Source: Pseudorasbora parva
Taxonomy: Eukaryota; Chordata; Actinopteri; Cypriniformes; Gobionidae
Length of the DNA stretch: 64,000 nt
NCBI RefSeq assembly: GCF_024679245.1
Contig: NC_090178.1
Span: 18,997,713-19,061,712, forward strand
Direction of reading: 5' to 3'
Positions 24,501 to 36,200 of the stretch are shown here, in pieces. The notes under the pieces are model-generated. The model did no database searches. It worked only from the letters and a program-made list of their open reading frames with translations, and had not been told where the DNA came from. The translations under genes and the position numbers were made by a program. Position 1 is the stretch's first letter, and every line of letters starts with the position of its first letter.

Positions 24501-25472
24501 GATTAAGCATTTTCAAACCTAAGCCGTCAAACTGACGACATCTGAGAAGGAATGCCGTTTCCAGACCGGAAGTTACTTCTCAGATTTTTATTAAAGATTA
24601 CCGCGACAAACAATTTTTTTTCTGTGTATTAATTGTTCACCCTAAGACCTGTAAAATGTGCTAACAAAGTAAATGGGGTAAATTTTTATTTCCTGACTTT
24701 AAAGTGAATTAATCCTTCAAGCGCAGAAACAGGCAATCATAAACTGAGCATAGTTATCATACTTAGTTACGATACCAATCCCTTATCAGCTTTCTGACTT
24801 GTGATGAAACCACACCATATTAATTCGATGGTTAGAGAACTGACCCCCTGACTGAGCCTGGTTTCTCCCAAGGTTTTTTTCTCCTCTCTGTCACTGTCAT
24901 CTCTGGCTTGCTTAGTTCGGGACACTTCATATTCAACAATAATATTGATCTGACTGAACTAACACTATCGGGAGAGAACTTAAATGAGCTGAAGGATGAC
25001 ATCACTGTTTTCTGCAGAGCTGTTTTATAGCCGAATTAAACTAATTTAATAATTGAAGATCTTTATAACCGAAATTAATCAACAATAAACTTAGGCTGAG
25101 GGATGACACTTATTTTCTTTTAAAAGCTGCTTTACATATTAATTGAACTCTGTTTGCTTTGAAATAAAGTCTGTATTGTATAAAGCACTATAAAAATAAA
25201 GGTGACTTGACTTGATTTCCATCACTTATTTACTAGATTTAAAACCAGAGACTCACTGTGCATTGGGCTGTGCTTGTAGCTTGAGAAACACTGTTACTGG
25301 GAGAGCTGGACTGACGACTGGCTGCAAGAGTTGCCTGACAATATAAAAAGGAAATCTCTAAACAACATTTGCAGAACGACACTACAAGCAGTATCAAATC
25401 TTTAAATAGTGGTGCATTTTAATTAGCAACATCACATATAAGAACCTGTCTTAAACTAAAGAATATTTTTTC

Positions 25473-25557
<85 letters not shown>

Positions 25558-26716
25558 CATATGAAAAACACGATCTTGACATCCATTCATAAGTTTGGTA
25601 AGAAATAAGAATTTTAATGTTTTTGAAAGTCTCTTATATTCACCAAGGTGGAATTTATTCCATTCAAGAATACAGTAAAACAGTAATATTGTTTAAATTT
25701 AACACATGACTTTTTATGGCAAAGCTGAATTTTCAGCATCATTACTCCAGTCCTCAGTGTCACATGATCCTTCAGAAATCAATCTAATATGATGATTTGG
25801 TGTTCACAAAACATTTCTTCTTATTATCAATGTTTAAAACAGTTGTGCTTAATTATTGTGCAGTTCTCTCTATTCCTCAATGAATAGAAAGTTTAAAAGA
25901 ACAGCATCTTTTGGAATATAAATCTTTTGTATAGGTCATGGGTTCGATTCGCAGGGAAAGCAAGAACTTACAATAATGTTAAATGTGTACCTTGAATTCA
26001 GTAAAAGTCACTTTGGATGAAAGCGTCTGCCAATTGAGTATATGTAAATGTTTTACTGTTACTTTTGATCAATTTAATGCAACGTTCTGGGATAAAAATA
26101 TTCTTTTTTTTATTTTTTTATTTTTTATTAAATAATAATGACCCCAACCTTCTGAACAGTAGTCTACTTAATATATCTAACCAGGGAAAGATGATGAATA
26201 CCCTAGTAAACCAAATAGGCCTGAGAATTTACTTTTAATTCTCCAAAGCTGATGCAATTTTTTAAAAGATACTTTGTATAATTTGGTTGTTTTACATAAT
26301 CTACCAGGGCTAATAAAGCTAATCAATTTTCTTGTGGATTTTGCATGAGATGATTGACTGAATTAGCCAGACCTGTTGCACAGCAGCCAGGTTGTGGAGT
26401 TGAGCGCTGTTGATCTGCTGCTGCAGCATCAGCTGCTGGAAGTACTGAGCTGCATTGGGCTGCCTCTGTAATGCCTGCAGTGCCTGTAATCATATTAAAG
26501 AGTACAGAAAACTACATTTCACAAAAATTAAGATATCCAAAGTCACACAGAGGCACTTAGGCGAATAAGTGAACTATACTTCAATTTGTGACCCACCTGC
26601 ACAGCTTGCCTTTCATAGAGAGACATTTGAGCTATCTGAGGGGGGCGGGAGTTTCCCCCTGATGCTGCACTGCTATTGGCTGAGCTGGAGTTGGACTGGT
26701 CTTCTCCTGCCTCCAT
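16253..26716 (-). CDS. phc1: Polyhomeotic-like protein 1 (Polycomb PRC1), 892 aa
   Basis: Coding exons in transcript order: 26716-26597, 26483-26373, 25334-25257, 23693-23550, 23422-23246, 22569-22485, 22193-21256, 21174-21036, 20102-19933, 19772-19700, 19579-19492, 17417-17246, 16723-16492, 16404-16253; total 2679 nt, in phase. PHC proteins are core subunits of canonical PRC1 and cluster Polycomb chromatin through SAM polymerisation. Visible features: Gln/Ala/Ser/Thr-rich N-terminal half (a Gln-Pro run in the 23246-23422 exon); the LTHLIEGFVIQEGAEPFP box just before the zinc finger; an FCS zinc finger (Cys682, Cys685, Cys701, Cys705, then KRYNVSC); and a C-terminal SAM domain from Trp829 (WSVEEVCQF .. 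LLLLKEEHLMSTMNIKLGPALKI) ending at SLRD. Human PHC1 is about 1004 aa, so this copy is somewhat shorter in the linker. PHC1 rather than PHC2/3 is judged from the zinc-finger and linker wording. Confidence 0.9.
16860..17190. repeat. Dispersed cyprinid repeat (TCAGTGTCACATGATC family)
   Basis: It contains CCTCAGTGTCACATGATC, ATGAATAGAAAGTTT-like words and a TTTGGACAATTCAATGCATC segment shared with the copies at 20.6, 25.7 and 36 kb. Located in a phc1 intron. Confidence 0.7.
17507..17806. mobile_element. MITE with TTAACTCTTTTCCCGCCA ends
   Basis: TTTAACTCTTTTCCCGCCAG at the left matches, inverted, TTTGGCGGGGGAAGAGTTAA at the right. About 300 bp in a phc1 intron. Confidence 0.75.
17930..18170 (+). 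mobile_element. tRNA-derived SINE
   Basis: The head carries an A-box-like GGCTCAGTGGTTCATG and a B-box-like GGTTGGTGGTTCAATCC. The body ends in GCACTTTGGATGACCA .. AAAGTGCTATATAAATGCAG, a fish SINE/LINE-type 3' tail. Located in a phc1 intron. A tRNA gene is excluded by length and tail. Confidence 0.75.
18490..18564. repeat. (TA)n microsatellite
   Basis: Uninterrupted AT dinucleotides for about 75 bp, immediately left of a hAT-type MITE. Confidence 0.95.
18591..19098. mobile_element. hAT-type MITE, 508 bp
   Basis: Begins CAGTGATGCAAATAAT and ends GGCAACACTG. Flanking octamers CTTGTCGG (18583-18590) and CTTGTTGG (19099-19106) agree at 7 of 8 positions. Internal sequence is rich in AGTAACG / CGTTACT words typical of small fish hAT elements. 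Confidence 0.8.
20570..20940. repeat. Dispersed cyprinid repeat (TCAGTGTCACATGATC family)
   Basis: Shares GTGCTCAGTGTCACATGATC, a TTTGTTGATGAATAGAA segment and a GATCAATTTAATGTG segment with copies elsewhere in the window. Intronic in phc1. Confidence 0.7.
23765..24718. mobile_element. MITE with GATTAGTTCACTTT ends, containing a second insertion
   Basis: The left end GGATTAGTTCACTTTAAA pairs with TTTAAAGTGAATTAATCC at about 24697-24714. Inside, GATATTTATTAATA and CTTTATAATGGC words recur inverted (23872-23912 versus 24257-24290). Sequence from about 24350 (AAGTCCCAGTGAACCGC) to 24690 does not pair with the left arm and looks like a later insertion. Intronic in phc1. Confidence 0.6.
24835..25215 (+). 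mobile_element. 3' end of a retroposon (GGTGACTTGACTTG tail)
   Basis: The wording GACTGAGCCTGGTTTCTCCC, GGCTTGCTTAGTTCGGG and the terminal AGCACTATAAAAATAAAGG then TGACTTGACTTG tail are those of a very common zebrafish-type retroposon 3' region. Intronic in phc1. Confidence 0.65.
25476..25553. repeat. (TA)n microsatellite
   Basis: About 78 bp of AT dinucleotides in a phc1 intron. Confidence 0.95.
25640..26160. repeat. Dispersed repeat split by a SINE
   Basis: The outer family (CCTCAGTGTCACATGATC .. AATGAATAGAAAG .. TTTGATCAATTTAATGCA) is interrupted at about 25932-26050 by a SINE. The SINE shows a B-box-like GGTCATGGGTTCGATTC and the tail CTTTGGATGAAAGCGTCTGC. Confidence 0.7.
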
Positions 26717-27252
26717 GCTCACTGGATGGACGACCAGTCAATCAAACTTTGTAATAGAATACCAGAGAAAATATGCATAAACAAACGATTTAGAATGGGA
26801 AACAACGTTATGTTTATCTGTTTCATGAAAAATTAACAAAACAGCTGATTAATATAAAACAACAAAGTCGTTTGAACACTTTCACACAGACACGATAAAA
26901 TAAGTTTTTTATTTAGATAAAACATCTTTAAAATAATGCACCGATATCAAGTAGTTTTAATATTTATAACATTAATAACGAATGAATAGCGGTTTTAGTT
27001 ATCTGTCATCTGCGGCTGATCGATGTGCTGCTGCATTAGTTCTGTTCAACAATCACGTAACGTATTAGCAAGTTGCAAAGATTACTAGACAAAATAACAC
27101 CATGCACAATCATTTATTGTATTATGTTTATGAACAGAATCTATGCATACGGTGAAAATAAGCATAATGTCCACTCCCAGTATCTCATCTCCTACTGCAA
27201 AAATGTTGGCGAACTGGCGACTCCCAAAGTGCCAAACAGACAGAAATTTACC

Positions 27253-27335
27253 TCTCTGCGATCGGCACTGTTTTTGCTTCCCCCTCTCGTAATGGAAACA
27301 ACCACCTGGAAATCTTGAGTCCACAGTGTCTGTTA
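27253..27335 (-). other. phc1: Candidate phc1 non-coding first exon
   Basis: On the minus strand a good donor (GCAGAGAG then GTAAAT) ends at 27253. The phc1 ATG exon has an acceptor-like CATCCAG five bases before the ATG (exon edge near 26721), so the 5'UTR is probably spliced. The transcription start is not defined. Confidence 0.4.
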
Positions 27336-27437
27336 TCGAAGTATTATAGTTCCGCTATTTATTTATTTATTAAGTATTGCTGGAATTCTTCAAACAACGG
27401 TGATTGTGATGAGGCTCAAAAAAAGCGATGAAACACC

Positions 27438-27492
27438 GCCCCGCCCCCCGTACTGTTTACTATTCTTTTTCCGGCGCCAAAAATGACGCTCC
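27438..27492. promoter_or_regulatory. GC-box and E2F-type promoter elements
   Basis: A GC-box cluster (CCGCCCCGCCCCCC at about 27438-27451) is followed by GGCGCCAAAAA (about 27473-27483), which is TTTTTGGCGCC on the other strand and fits the E2F consensus. It lies just upstream of the presumed phc1 start and about 1.5 kb upstream of the plus-strand nuclease-like ORF. Confidence 0.45.
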
Positions 27493-27561
27493 AGATAGAA
27501 GTCTGTCGCGGTGTCCTAATTACATAATAAAAGTCTTGCCCGTCTGTCTGTCTGTTTGTTA

Positions 27562-27562
27562 G

Positions 27563-27645
<83 letters not shown>

Positions 27646-27722
27646 CATCCATCCATCCATCCATCCATCCATCCATCCATCCATCCATCCATCCATCCAT
27701 CCATCCATCCATCCATCCATCC

Positions 27723-27813
<91 letters not shown>

Positions 27814-27837
27814 ACACATTGCACAATAATTAAAAAG

Positions 27838-27916
<79 letters not shown>

Positions 27917-27917
27917 C

Positions 27918-27984
<67 letters not shown>
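27562..27984. repeat. Compound microsatellite (ATCT)n-(ATCC)n-(ATCT)n-(TA)n
   Basis: ATCT units at about 27562-27640, ATCC units to about 27725, ATCT units to 27812, then a (TA)n tract at 27839-27984 with a few TG/CA interruptions. ORFs through it (runs of YLSI and HPSI) are artefacts. Confidence 0.95.
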
Positions 27985-27989
<5 letters not shown>

Positions 27990-28976
27990 AAATATATTAA
28001 ATTATAATTAATAAAAAGTATAATTATAATGAAATATATTTAATATATAAATATAAATATGATGAATTTTTTAATATTAAGAGTATAATTTTCTTACCAT
28101 AATTTTCATGAATAAAGTTACTTTTTTAACATAACATTTCTAAATATCTGATTTACTGACTTTGATTTTGGCAAGCAATGTATTTAAAATATTATTAATA
28201 ATTTATTATTAATTTATTTGTTCCAGAAATTCCGTCTTTAAAGAAATGGACATAAGTTATTTGTGTATGACTTACACTGATACTTGATTTACAAAAAGAC
28301 AAACATAATTTGAACACACATGTGATCAGCTGGATAGAAAATGACAGTGCGCCTGAAAAATACTTTTATTTGGCAAGGGCTCATTTACAATCTGGACAGA
28401 CCTGTTATTCTGTTGACAGATCACCCGATGACACAGAACAGGACCCAGCACAGGTAGTCATGTAGCCTATGAAGTCTTGGCATGATTTGACTGCATAAAC
28501 TAGATGAAAACTCAAGTAAGTATATATTTTCTCCACTATTTCAGAGAAGACACCTATTATATATGTTAGTAATAAACAATATGACTGTCTTTTTTTGGAT
28601 TGCATTGTGTAAGAAATTAGATGTAGTCTACCACACAAATGCTTCAGATAGGCTATAATTATAAAAAATACACCAATGGTTAGCATATACTAACATGATT
28701 TATTGAAGAAAAGTGAAGTTTTAACATTTTTTAGAAGACTTTAAATGTTATGACTAATAAAGCATAGAGATCACATGACATGTTGTGATGCAAATTTCCG
28801 GGTGTCATAATTTGTATCTTGTATACCTCTGACTTTGTAAAGTGGTGGTTTCCCCTTATAACATTAAATCGGGTTTTTTATAGACATTCATATCTCCATA
28901 AGTACTTAATCTTTATCATAAAATATATGTTGTATTCCTTATTTATTTCAAATTATCCAGATCATTTAATATAACA
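27985..28976. other. Upstream region of the nuclease-like ORF
   Basis: AT-rich. Acceptor-like sites end at 28960 (TTATTTCAAATTATCCAG) and 28989 (TGTGTTTTCTAG). The ORF below may therefore be the last exon of a spliced gene with upstream exons I could not identify. Confidence 0.35.
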
Positions 28977-30569
28977 ATGTGTTTTCTAGGCGTAAAGAAT
29001 TTTAAAGATAAAAAAATGGAGCCAATACGATCCAAGGTGCGGTGTACAGAAGCGGAGGCTGGAGCAGGGAAAGATGGGAAATGGAAACGGGAAAATTGGT
29101 TGGATAAGCAGAAGAGAAGGAGTAATGTTGATGTAGAACTGAAAATAAAGATGGAGGTCGGTGGAATGAATGAAAGACGAACACAGGCTTTAGGACATGC
29201 TACAAAGGGACAAAGTCAAATTAAGCATTCAAGAAAGACAACTTCCAAAGAACAGATGAACAATGAAGCAAAGGGACAATGGAGGAATAAAGACTTACTA
29301 AAAGAACATGATAGTGTAAAAAGGCCCACTAAAGGACCACAACTGGATGTAAGTTACCATTTGTCCAAAAGGACTGAAGCCAAAGTTGGGAGCAGTTCAG
29401 AACCAGGAATCGGGCACAATTCAAGTTTTTTTTCGCATGAAAAAGCAAGGCCTGGTTCCAGATTAGTGACCACCTCTAGCACCAGCCCCAGTGGAATATC
29501 AGTAAGTGACTACCTAGTACTTCTAAAGTCACTCCACATTAACCTGCCCAAAGGTGTTTTGAATCCTAAAGTCATCAGTCTTTCACACAATGCAGGCATC
29601 ATTCAGAAAGCCCAGGATATTGTAAAAAAGCTGGAAAACTTTACGCTTCAGTTTAACAGTATTCCACGTCTTGGCTGCCGGGAACTTAAGAACTCACTGT
29701 CATTGAAAGACAATGGAAAAGTACTTGAAATCACAGTGATGATTTTCTTTGAAAAAAGAGAAGATTCAAAAGCAAATCTAAGAGAACAATGGAGCAAGAA
29801 TGCGTCAAACACAAGCAGTGGATTCAGGTTCAGAGACAAATATAAGACAGTAGCCATCTCGACACCCGCTATGTATGCTACAACACAGACAAGGAGCTGG
29901 AGACATTTAGAAGTTGGAGACAATCTTGCACACATTTCTGAAGGTGTGAGAGTAAATATCCGCGAAATTGAGACCAGAGACTATTGTGACGAGTCAGCTC
30001 TCTGGACGACCTCCTCTCCACAAAGGTTTGGCAAATATCTGCAGAACCCAGCAGATGAAAGTGAATGCCTCAAGTTCTACCATGAGCTTCATGAAAATGA
30101 CACAAACAGGACAGTCAGGTACACCAAAGGTAACAAGGTAGAGTTTGGATTCCTCTCTGGAAGACTAGACTTCTTAGCAGAAGTAAAAGGGGAAAAAGAG
30201 GAAAAAATGGTGATTGAGTGTAAAGGAACCACTGGAGATATGATAAGCAAAGTTTTCACTAAACCAAAAAATGGTGGTCGTTGTGCACACCTTAATGAAA
30301 CACACGAGTACTGCTATCAAGTTCAGGCCTACATGTACATTTTAAACAGGGTAGCAAAACAAACAAAAAGCTTCACCTCAGACAGGGCCGTCATGGTGAT
30401 CCGACATTACCAGAAGAATGGGCAAGAACCCAGAGATTTCTACTGGAATTACCTGAGAAAGAATGAAGCAATACAACAGAAAATTGATGAACTGCATGCT
30501 TTCTGTGCAGAAGAGGTTCTGGCCTGTTTCCTTGCTGTTCTGAATCTGGTATTCCAGAAAGCCACATAA
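28977..30569 (+). CDS. Unrecognised protein with PD-(D/E)XK nuclease-like domain, 517-530 aa
   Basis: Single uninterrupted frame. The first ATG is at 28977 and a second at 29016 (MEPIRSKV). If the acceptor at 28989 is used, the second start or an upstream exon applies. Residues 1-170 (first-ATG numbering) are very basic, Lys/Arg/Ser-rich and probably disordered. From about 175 the sequence becomes ordered. The C-terminal third has the motif order of restriction-endonuclease-fold nucleases: SGRLDF (Asp398), then VIECKG (Glu414, Lys416) 16-18 residues later, then a helix YCYQVQAYMYI (Gln448, Gln450, Tyr452). This resembles YqaJ/lambda-exonuclease-like members. I infer DNA end processing or a domesticated nuclease. 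Codon use and the absence of TIRs or an adjacent transposase do not mark it as an obvious mobile element. No poly(A) signal was assigned. Function and orthology are unknown to me. Confidence 0.65.
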   Translation: MCFLGVKNFKDKKMEPIRSKVRCTEAEAGAGKDGKWKRENWLDKQKRRSNVDVELKIKMEVGGMNERRTQALGHATKGQSQIKHSRKTTSKEQMNNEAKGQWRNKDLLKEHDSVKRPTKGPQLDVSYHLSKRTEAKVGSSSEPGIGHNSSFFSHEKARPGSRLVTTSSTSPSGISVSDYLVLLKSLHINLPKGVLNPKVISLSHNAGIIQKAQDIVKKLENFTLQFNSIPRLGCRELKNSLSLKDNGKVLEITVMIFFEKREDSKANLREQWSKNASNTSSGFRFRDKYKTVAISTPAMYATTQTRSWRHLEVGDNLAHISEGVRVNIREIETRDYCDESALWTTSSPQRFGKYLQNPADESECLKFYHELHENDTNRTVRYTKGNKVEFGFLSGRLDFLAEVKGEKEEKMVIECKGTTGDMISKVFTKPKNGGRCAHLNETHEYCYQVQAYMYILNRVAKQTKSFTSDRAVMVIRHYQKNGQEPRDFYWNYLRKNEAIQQKIDELHAFCAEEVLACFLAVLNLVFQKAT

Positions 30570-31098
30570 CATGAAGCTCTAGAACTTCCGAAGAACTTCT
30601 ACAAGTTATGTCTCAGTACTGTAGCAATGCATGAAAGCATTCATGAGAAGTTACAAAATTAATACACTTGTAAGGACAGTGTGTTGGGGAAAAAACATGA
30701 CGTTTACAAAGCATGATGTTGCTAAAATAGATATTATTAGAATAAGGAACCATATATATAAAAAAGATGGTTTCATTTCTCCCAGTAATTCACATACTAG
30801 CCAGGATATATATAGTTTTGAATATAAAGAAATAGACAATATTCTCAAGTAATATATTTTTTTTACTTGATATTTTACTTTTTTTCTTTGCTGATTATTG
30901 ATTATTGCTGTTTAGGTTCAGGGTTCCAATCTATTCAACTATTATGTATGTTAAATTTAGTTTATAAAAAACTTTTATAAAACAGCAAGCATAACCTTCA
31001 AAAAAGCAGCAACTGAATTCACTTTACATTACATTTTTTAATTTGCTTTGATCCACTCCTTTAAGTGGACTGTTAGTGAAGACATTCATATATATTTA

Positions 31099-32403
<1,305 letters not shown>

Positions 32404-32405
32404 TA

Positions 32406-33250
32406 TAAGAGCTACATAATTTTTCTTGTAGGCTCACATTTTTATGAATTGACATAAACCCATAAACCGCCAAAATGGAGTGTAATCATATTGTATGAGA
32501 TTTCCACTGTACATTTTAAGTAATATGTAAATAAATTGCTTTAAGATTGATTAAAGTAAAAAATGGTATGGCTTTACAATTCAACAACAGAAACTAATAA
32601 AGATTCCCGACAGAAAACCCTTATTTGAGTGTCTGCTCCTTCTCAACATCACTTTTTCATTTCTCTTTTCTCTCGCCGGTTAAGTCTCTTGACCCCCCCT
32701 CACTCTTTCTCTCTCTTTCTCTTCCTCTTTTTCCTGCTCCCACCCTCTCTCCCCTGCTGCCTTGCCTCCTCTCTCTAAGAGAGTTTGGTCAATAATTGAT
32801 GAATCTTGCTTACTGAAAGGGTAACAGGTCTATAGAAGTCCATTGCCCATTCATGTATCTTTCCCTCCTCCCAGAGCAGGTTTATTTGAGAGGCTGCATA
32901 AACGCTACACAAACGCTTTTAAACTAATTCAGCGAGCGAATATTCACCATTGTATATATTCAGAGCCTTTTAGTTGGTCTGTATATGTGCAGTAGTTCAC
33001 TGACCTCTGATGTCAGTGGCAGGAGATGGGCATGCAAGAGTTACTCCTGTCAGTCAACAGGCAGCAGGAGACAAGGAAGGATGTAGGGAGAGATTAAATG
33101 AGAGAGTAGCAGGGGGCAGGGAGAAGAGAGAGAGAGCGATACATATACACACACACAGAGACAGAGAGAAGCAGTTAATTCCCTATCAGGAGTGATGGCC
33201 TGCATGCCTGGTTAGCATATTTCTGTGGCTGCCTATAATAAACACTTACC
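32406..33250. other. Intergenic / 5' region of the RAP1GAP-family gene
   Basis: Bases 32636-32775 are almost pure pyrimidine (CTCTCT/CCTCC) on the plus strand; 33040-33170 are purine-rich (GAGAGA). No coding exon recognised. The transcript leader of the downstream gene probably lies within about 32.9-33.25 kb. Confidence 0.4.
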
Positions 33251-36200
33251 ATGGAGGGGAGAAACGAGAAGTTGTTCTCTAGAAAAAGAAGTTTCACATT
33301 CGGAGCTTACGGCGGGTGAGTGGATATGACAAATGGCATTCAGACACTACTGTAATTTAAAAACAGTGCTGTCTGAATTAAGGATTTCAGTCATGTTTCG
33401 TCTTTATTCTGTGTCCAGGATTGACAAGTTCATCACTGGAAATGAGAGCAGGTCAGATTACAGTTTGGGTTTGTTGGTGTGCTCAGGTGTCTGAACTCAG
33501 TTAGACTTTTCCAGAACGCCTGTCTCTGTTACAGCTGTGCAGAATCTGTGGGTCACAACATACTGGATATTTTGGATTCCCCCTCCAGTGAGGTTAAGCC
33601 ACTCACCTCTGCACCGTCCAGTCAGAAGGTAAGAAGGTATCTCCCGTTTTAGACATTCTGAAGATGTTGAAAATAAATGCATGGAGAAAGTAAACAAATC
33701 ATGGAAACATTGAGGAGAAACTGGACAAATTGAATTTTATATTGATAAGATTCTCTGCTTCTATCATTACCTCGTCATCTCTCTACAGGTCACGGAGTTG
33801 TTTGCCATCATTGAAAAGCTACAAGTAACATCCTCATCTTTCTCTCTTTCGCTCCACATTCTTTTTCAGAGTATACAATGCAGTGTAAATACAGTGTGGT
33901 TGTCTTGTTCTGTCGCAGTGATGATTTCTCTGTGGTTGTGTCTGTCTGCAGGGTAGCAGATTGGATGAACAACGTTGTGAGTTCCCACCACCTTTGAGGG
34001 TAGGGGTTTGCCTAAAAAAATATAAATAAGTAGTGGATACTCAAAAACTATTTGTTTATGTGAAAGTTTCAGTCTACAGAGAACTATTTTCAGCTAATCA
34101 TAAGAGGTGTTTCTTCAACTAAAGCACTTTTATGTCCCAGTTTTTATTATTTTTTGATAAAAGAAGGTCACATTTAAAATGGCAGTTTTATAGCGTTTAA
34201 CAACCTTTATTAGAAAAATGTTCGAAATATAAATTTCCATCACTGTATGCAATTAAACACACTTTGAGATTATGTGGAAGTTTCACTGTGATGGAAAGGA
34301 TGACACTTAAAGTGATGCATGTATATACATTGTTAAATTTGAATATTTAGTGAGAGAGTAGAAAGTATGATTTAAGAGAGTTTATTTTCTAATAGTCCAA
34401 GGCGCTAAAAGTGCCCGTGGATGAAGAAACACCTTCATATGCATGTACATGTTGCATACTTGCATGTACATTCCATTCAAAAGTCTGGGGTCAGGTTTTT
34501 GGAGAAGAAAAAAAATATTATTTTTATTCAGCAAGGACACTTAAAGGGTTACTTCAGCGATTAGCATATGGCTTTGTATCAAAAATCCTGGAGTATATTC
34601 GAATAATTGTGCTCCCCCTCCTCATATCCCCCTGAGACAAGAGATTTATGCATTTTATTTCTGGAAAAATTCCTCCCATGACTCGTCAATTTGCGTCATG
34701 AGAGGAATTTTTGGCCAGAGGCTAAAGACTACAGCCAGCAGAGGGAGCTATTTCCACATGTTTTCAACTCGCACATGGGGGATGGGAGATCGCACTCACA
34801 GCTCAGCTCACAGCCTCAGGCATTCATGGAAACGGTGCGGCAGGAGGAGAAAAGTAAGTGTTTCAACTTCTACAATTTATTCCTATGAAAGTTAAGCTTC
34901 CAAAGGCATTAACTGAAAACGCGTCAGACTGAACACGTACTGTGAATTTATTCGCAGGTGGTCGAATAAATGCTTTTAATGAATTAGCCTAAGATCGAAT
35001 TCATGCTAGATTTTTTTTGCTATAAATTATAGACATGGCATCTGAGGACTAATTCTCTTTTTTTCTCCGTTATTTTGCTTTATTTCCAGATTTGTTTAAA
35101 CTCGTTCTTGTATGCACACGCGCTCTTCAAAAAATGTGCATTGACAAACTAAAAGACATAAATGACATTTGTATGTATTCAAAATAAAATATATGATCGT
35201 ACTGAATGTCAGCTTGCTTTATTTTGCTCAAGATAAGATCTTTTTATGTCAAGTCCACATATGTCATGCAAATCTGCTGCTGGACAGGTCGAGAGCTATC
35301 GTTGCAACCACACACGTTTGCGATGATGTATATAGATGTTCGTTCGAACGATGATTTCGGGAAACACAGATTCGAACTATGTTGATAACAACGAAACTAA
35401 TAATGCTTTTGGCTAACGATGCTATTCATTTAGCCTAATCTTGCACAAACAATATAAATTGGTACGTTTGGTCAATGTCTGTGTTTTATATGTGCCTTAT
35501 AAATACTTGCCCTTTGTAGCGAACCTAAACTGGTTCATTACCTGACTTAAGCCAAGGTAAAAAAAAAAAGAAAGAAAGAAAGTGGTAATTTAACGTTAGT
35601 AGTTAGCCGCAGGCTAGTGCCAACATTGTGACAACGACGGTAGAGTTAAGCCCTGGTAAATAAACAAAATGTTTTCTGTAAACTGTAGACTGATTCAATA
35701 GTTAGGTGAAGTTTGATATCTGGCAATTTGACCTGTGGCCTGCTGCAGACTGTCTTACATTAGCGCTTTCATAGTAGATCGCGTTGTTTTTCTGACCCCA
35801 TGCTGAGCGCACCTATGATGTTTACAAACATTGAAGGGGTCTATTACATTAATGACCCAGTTTAAATACAGATTCATCTTCCCAGCGCTGAAGTACCCCT
35901 TTAACATGTCAAAGGTGACAATAAATACATTTATAATGTTAAAAAGAACATTCTATTTAAAATAAATGCTGTTCTTTTGAGCTTTCTATTAATCAAATAA
36001 TCCTGAAAAAAATGTATCTTGGTTTTCAACAAAAAATATGAAGCAGCACAAGCGTTTTCAACTAGCCTGATGTGGTCATACTCAATTCTAGTCAGCATAT
36101 GAGTACAGCCCGACCTAAAAAAGTTGTGGGCGGGGCTAAGTTCGACTGGCTTCCAGGCTAGTTTTCAACATTGCTAAAATAAGAAATCTTACACCATATC

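Noticed and set aside
27556..27990. 144-codon ORF ([12 protein letters not shown] runs)
   Set aside because: Pure translation of (ATCT)n, (ATCC)n and (TA)n microsatellites.
34691..34895. Two overlapping 65-codon ORFs inside the TTAA element
   Set aside because: Too short, in competing frames, and unlike a piggyBac transposase.
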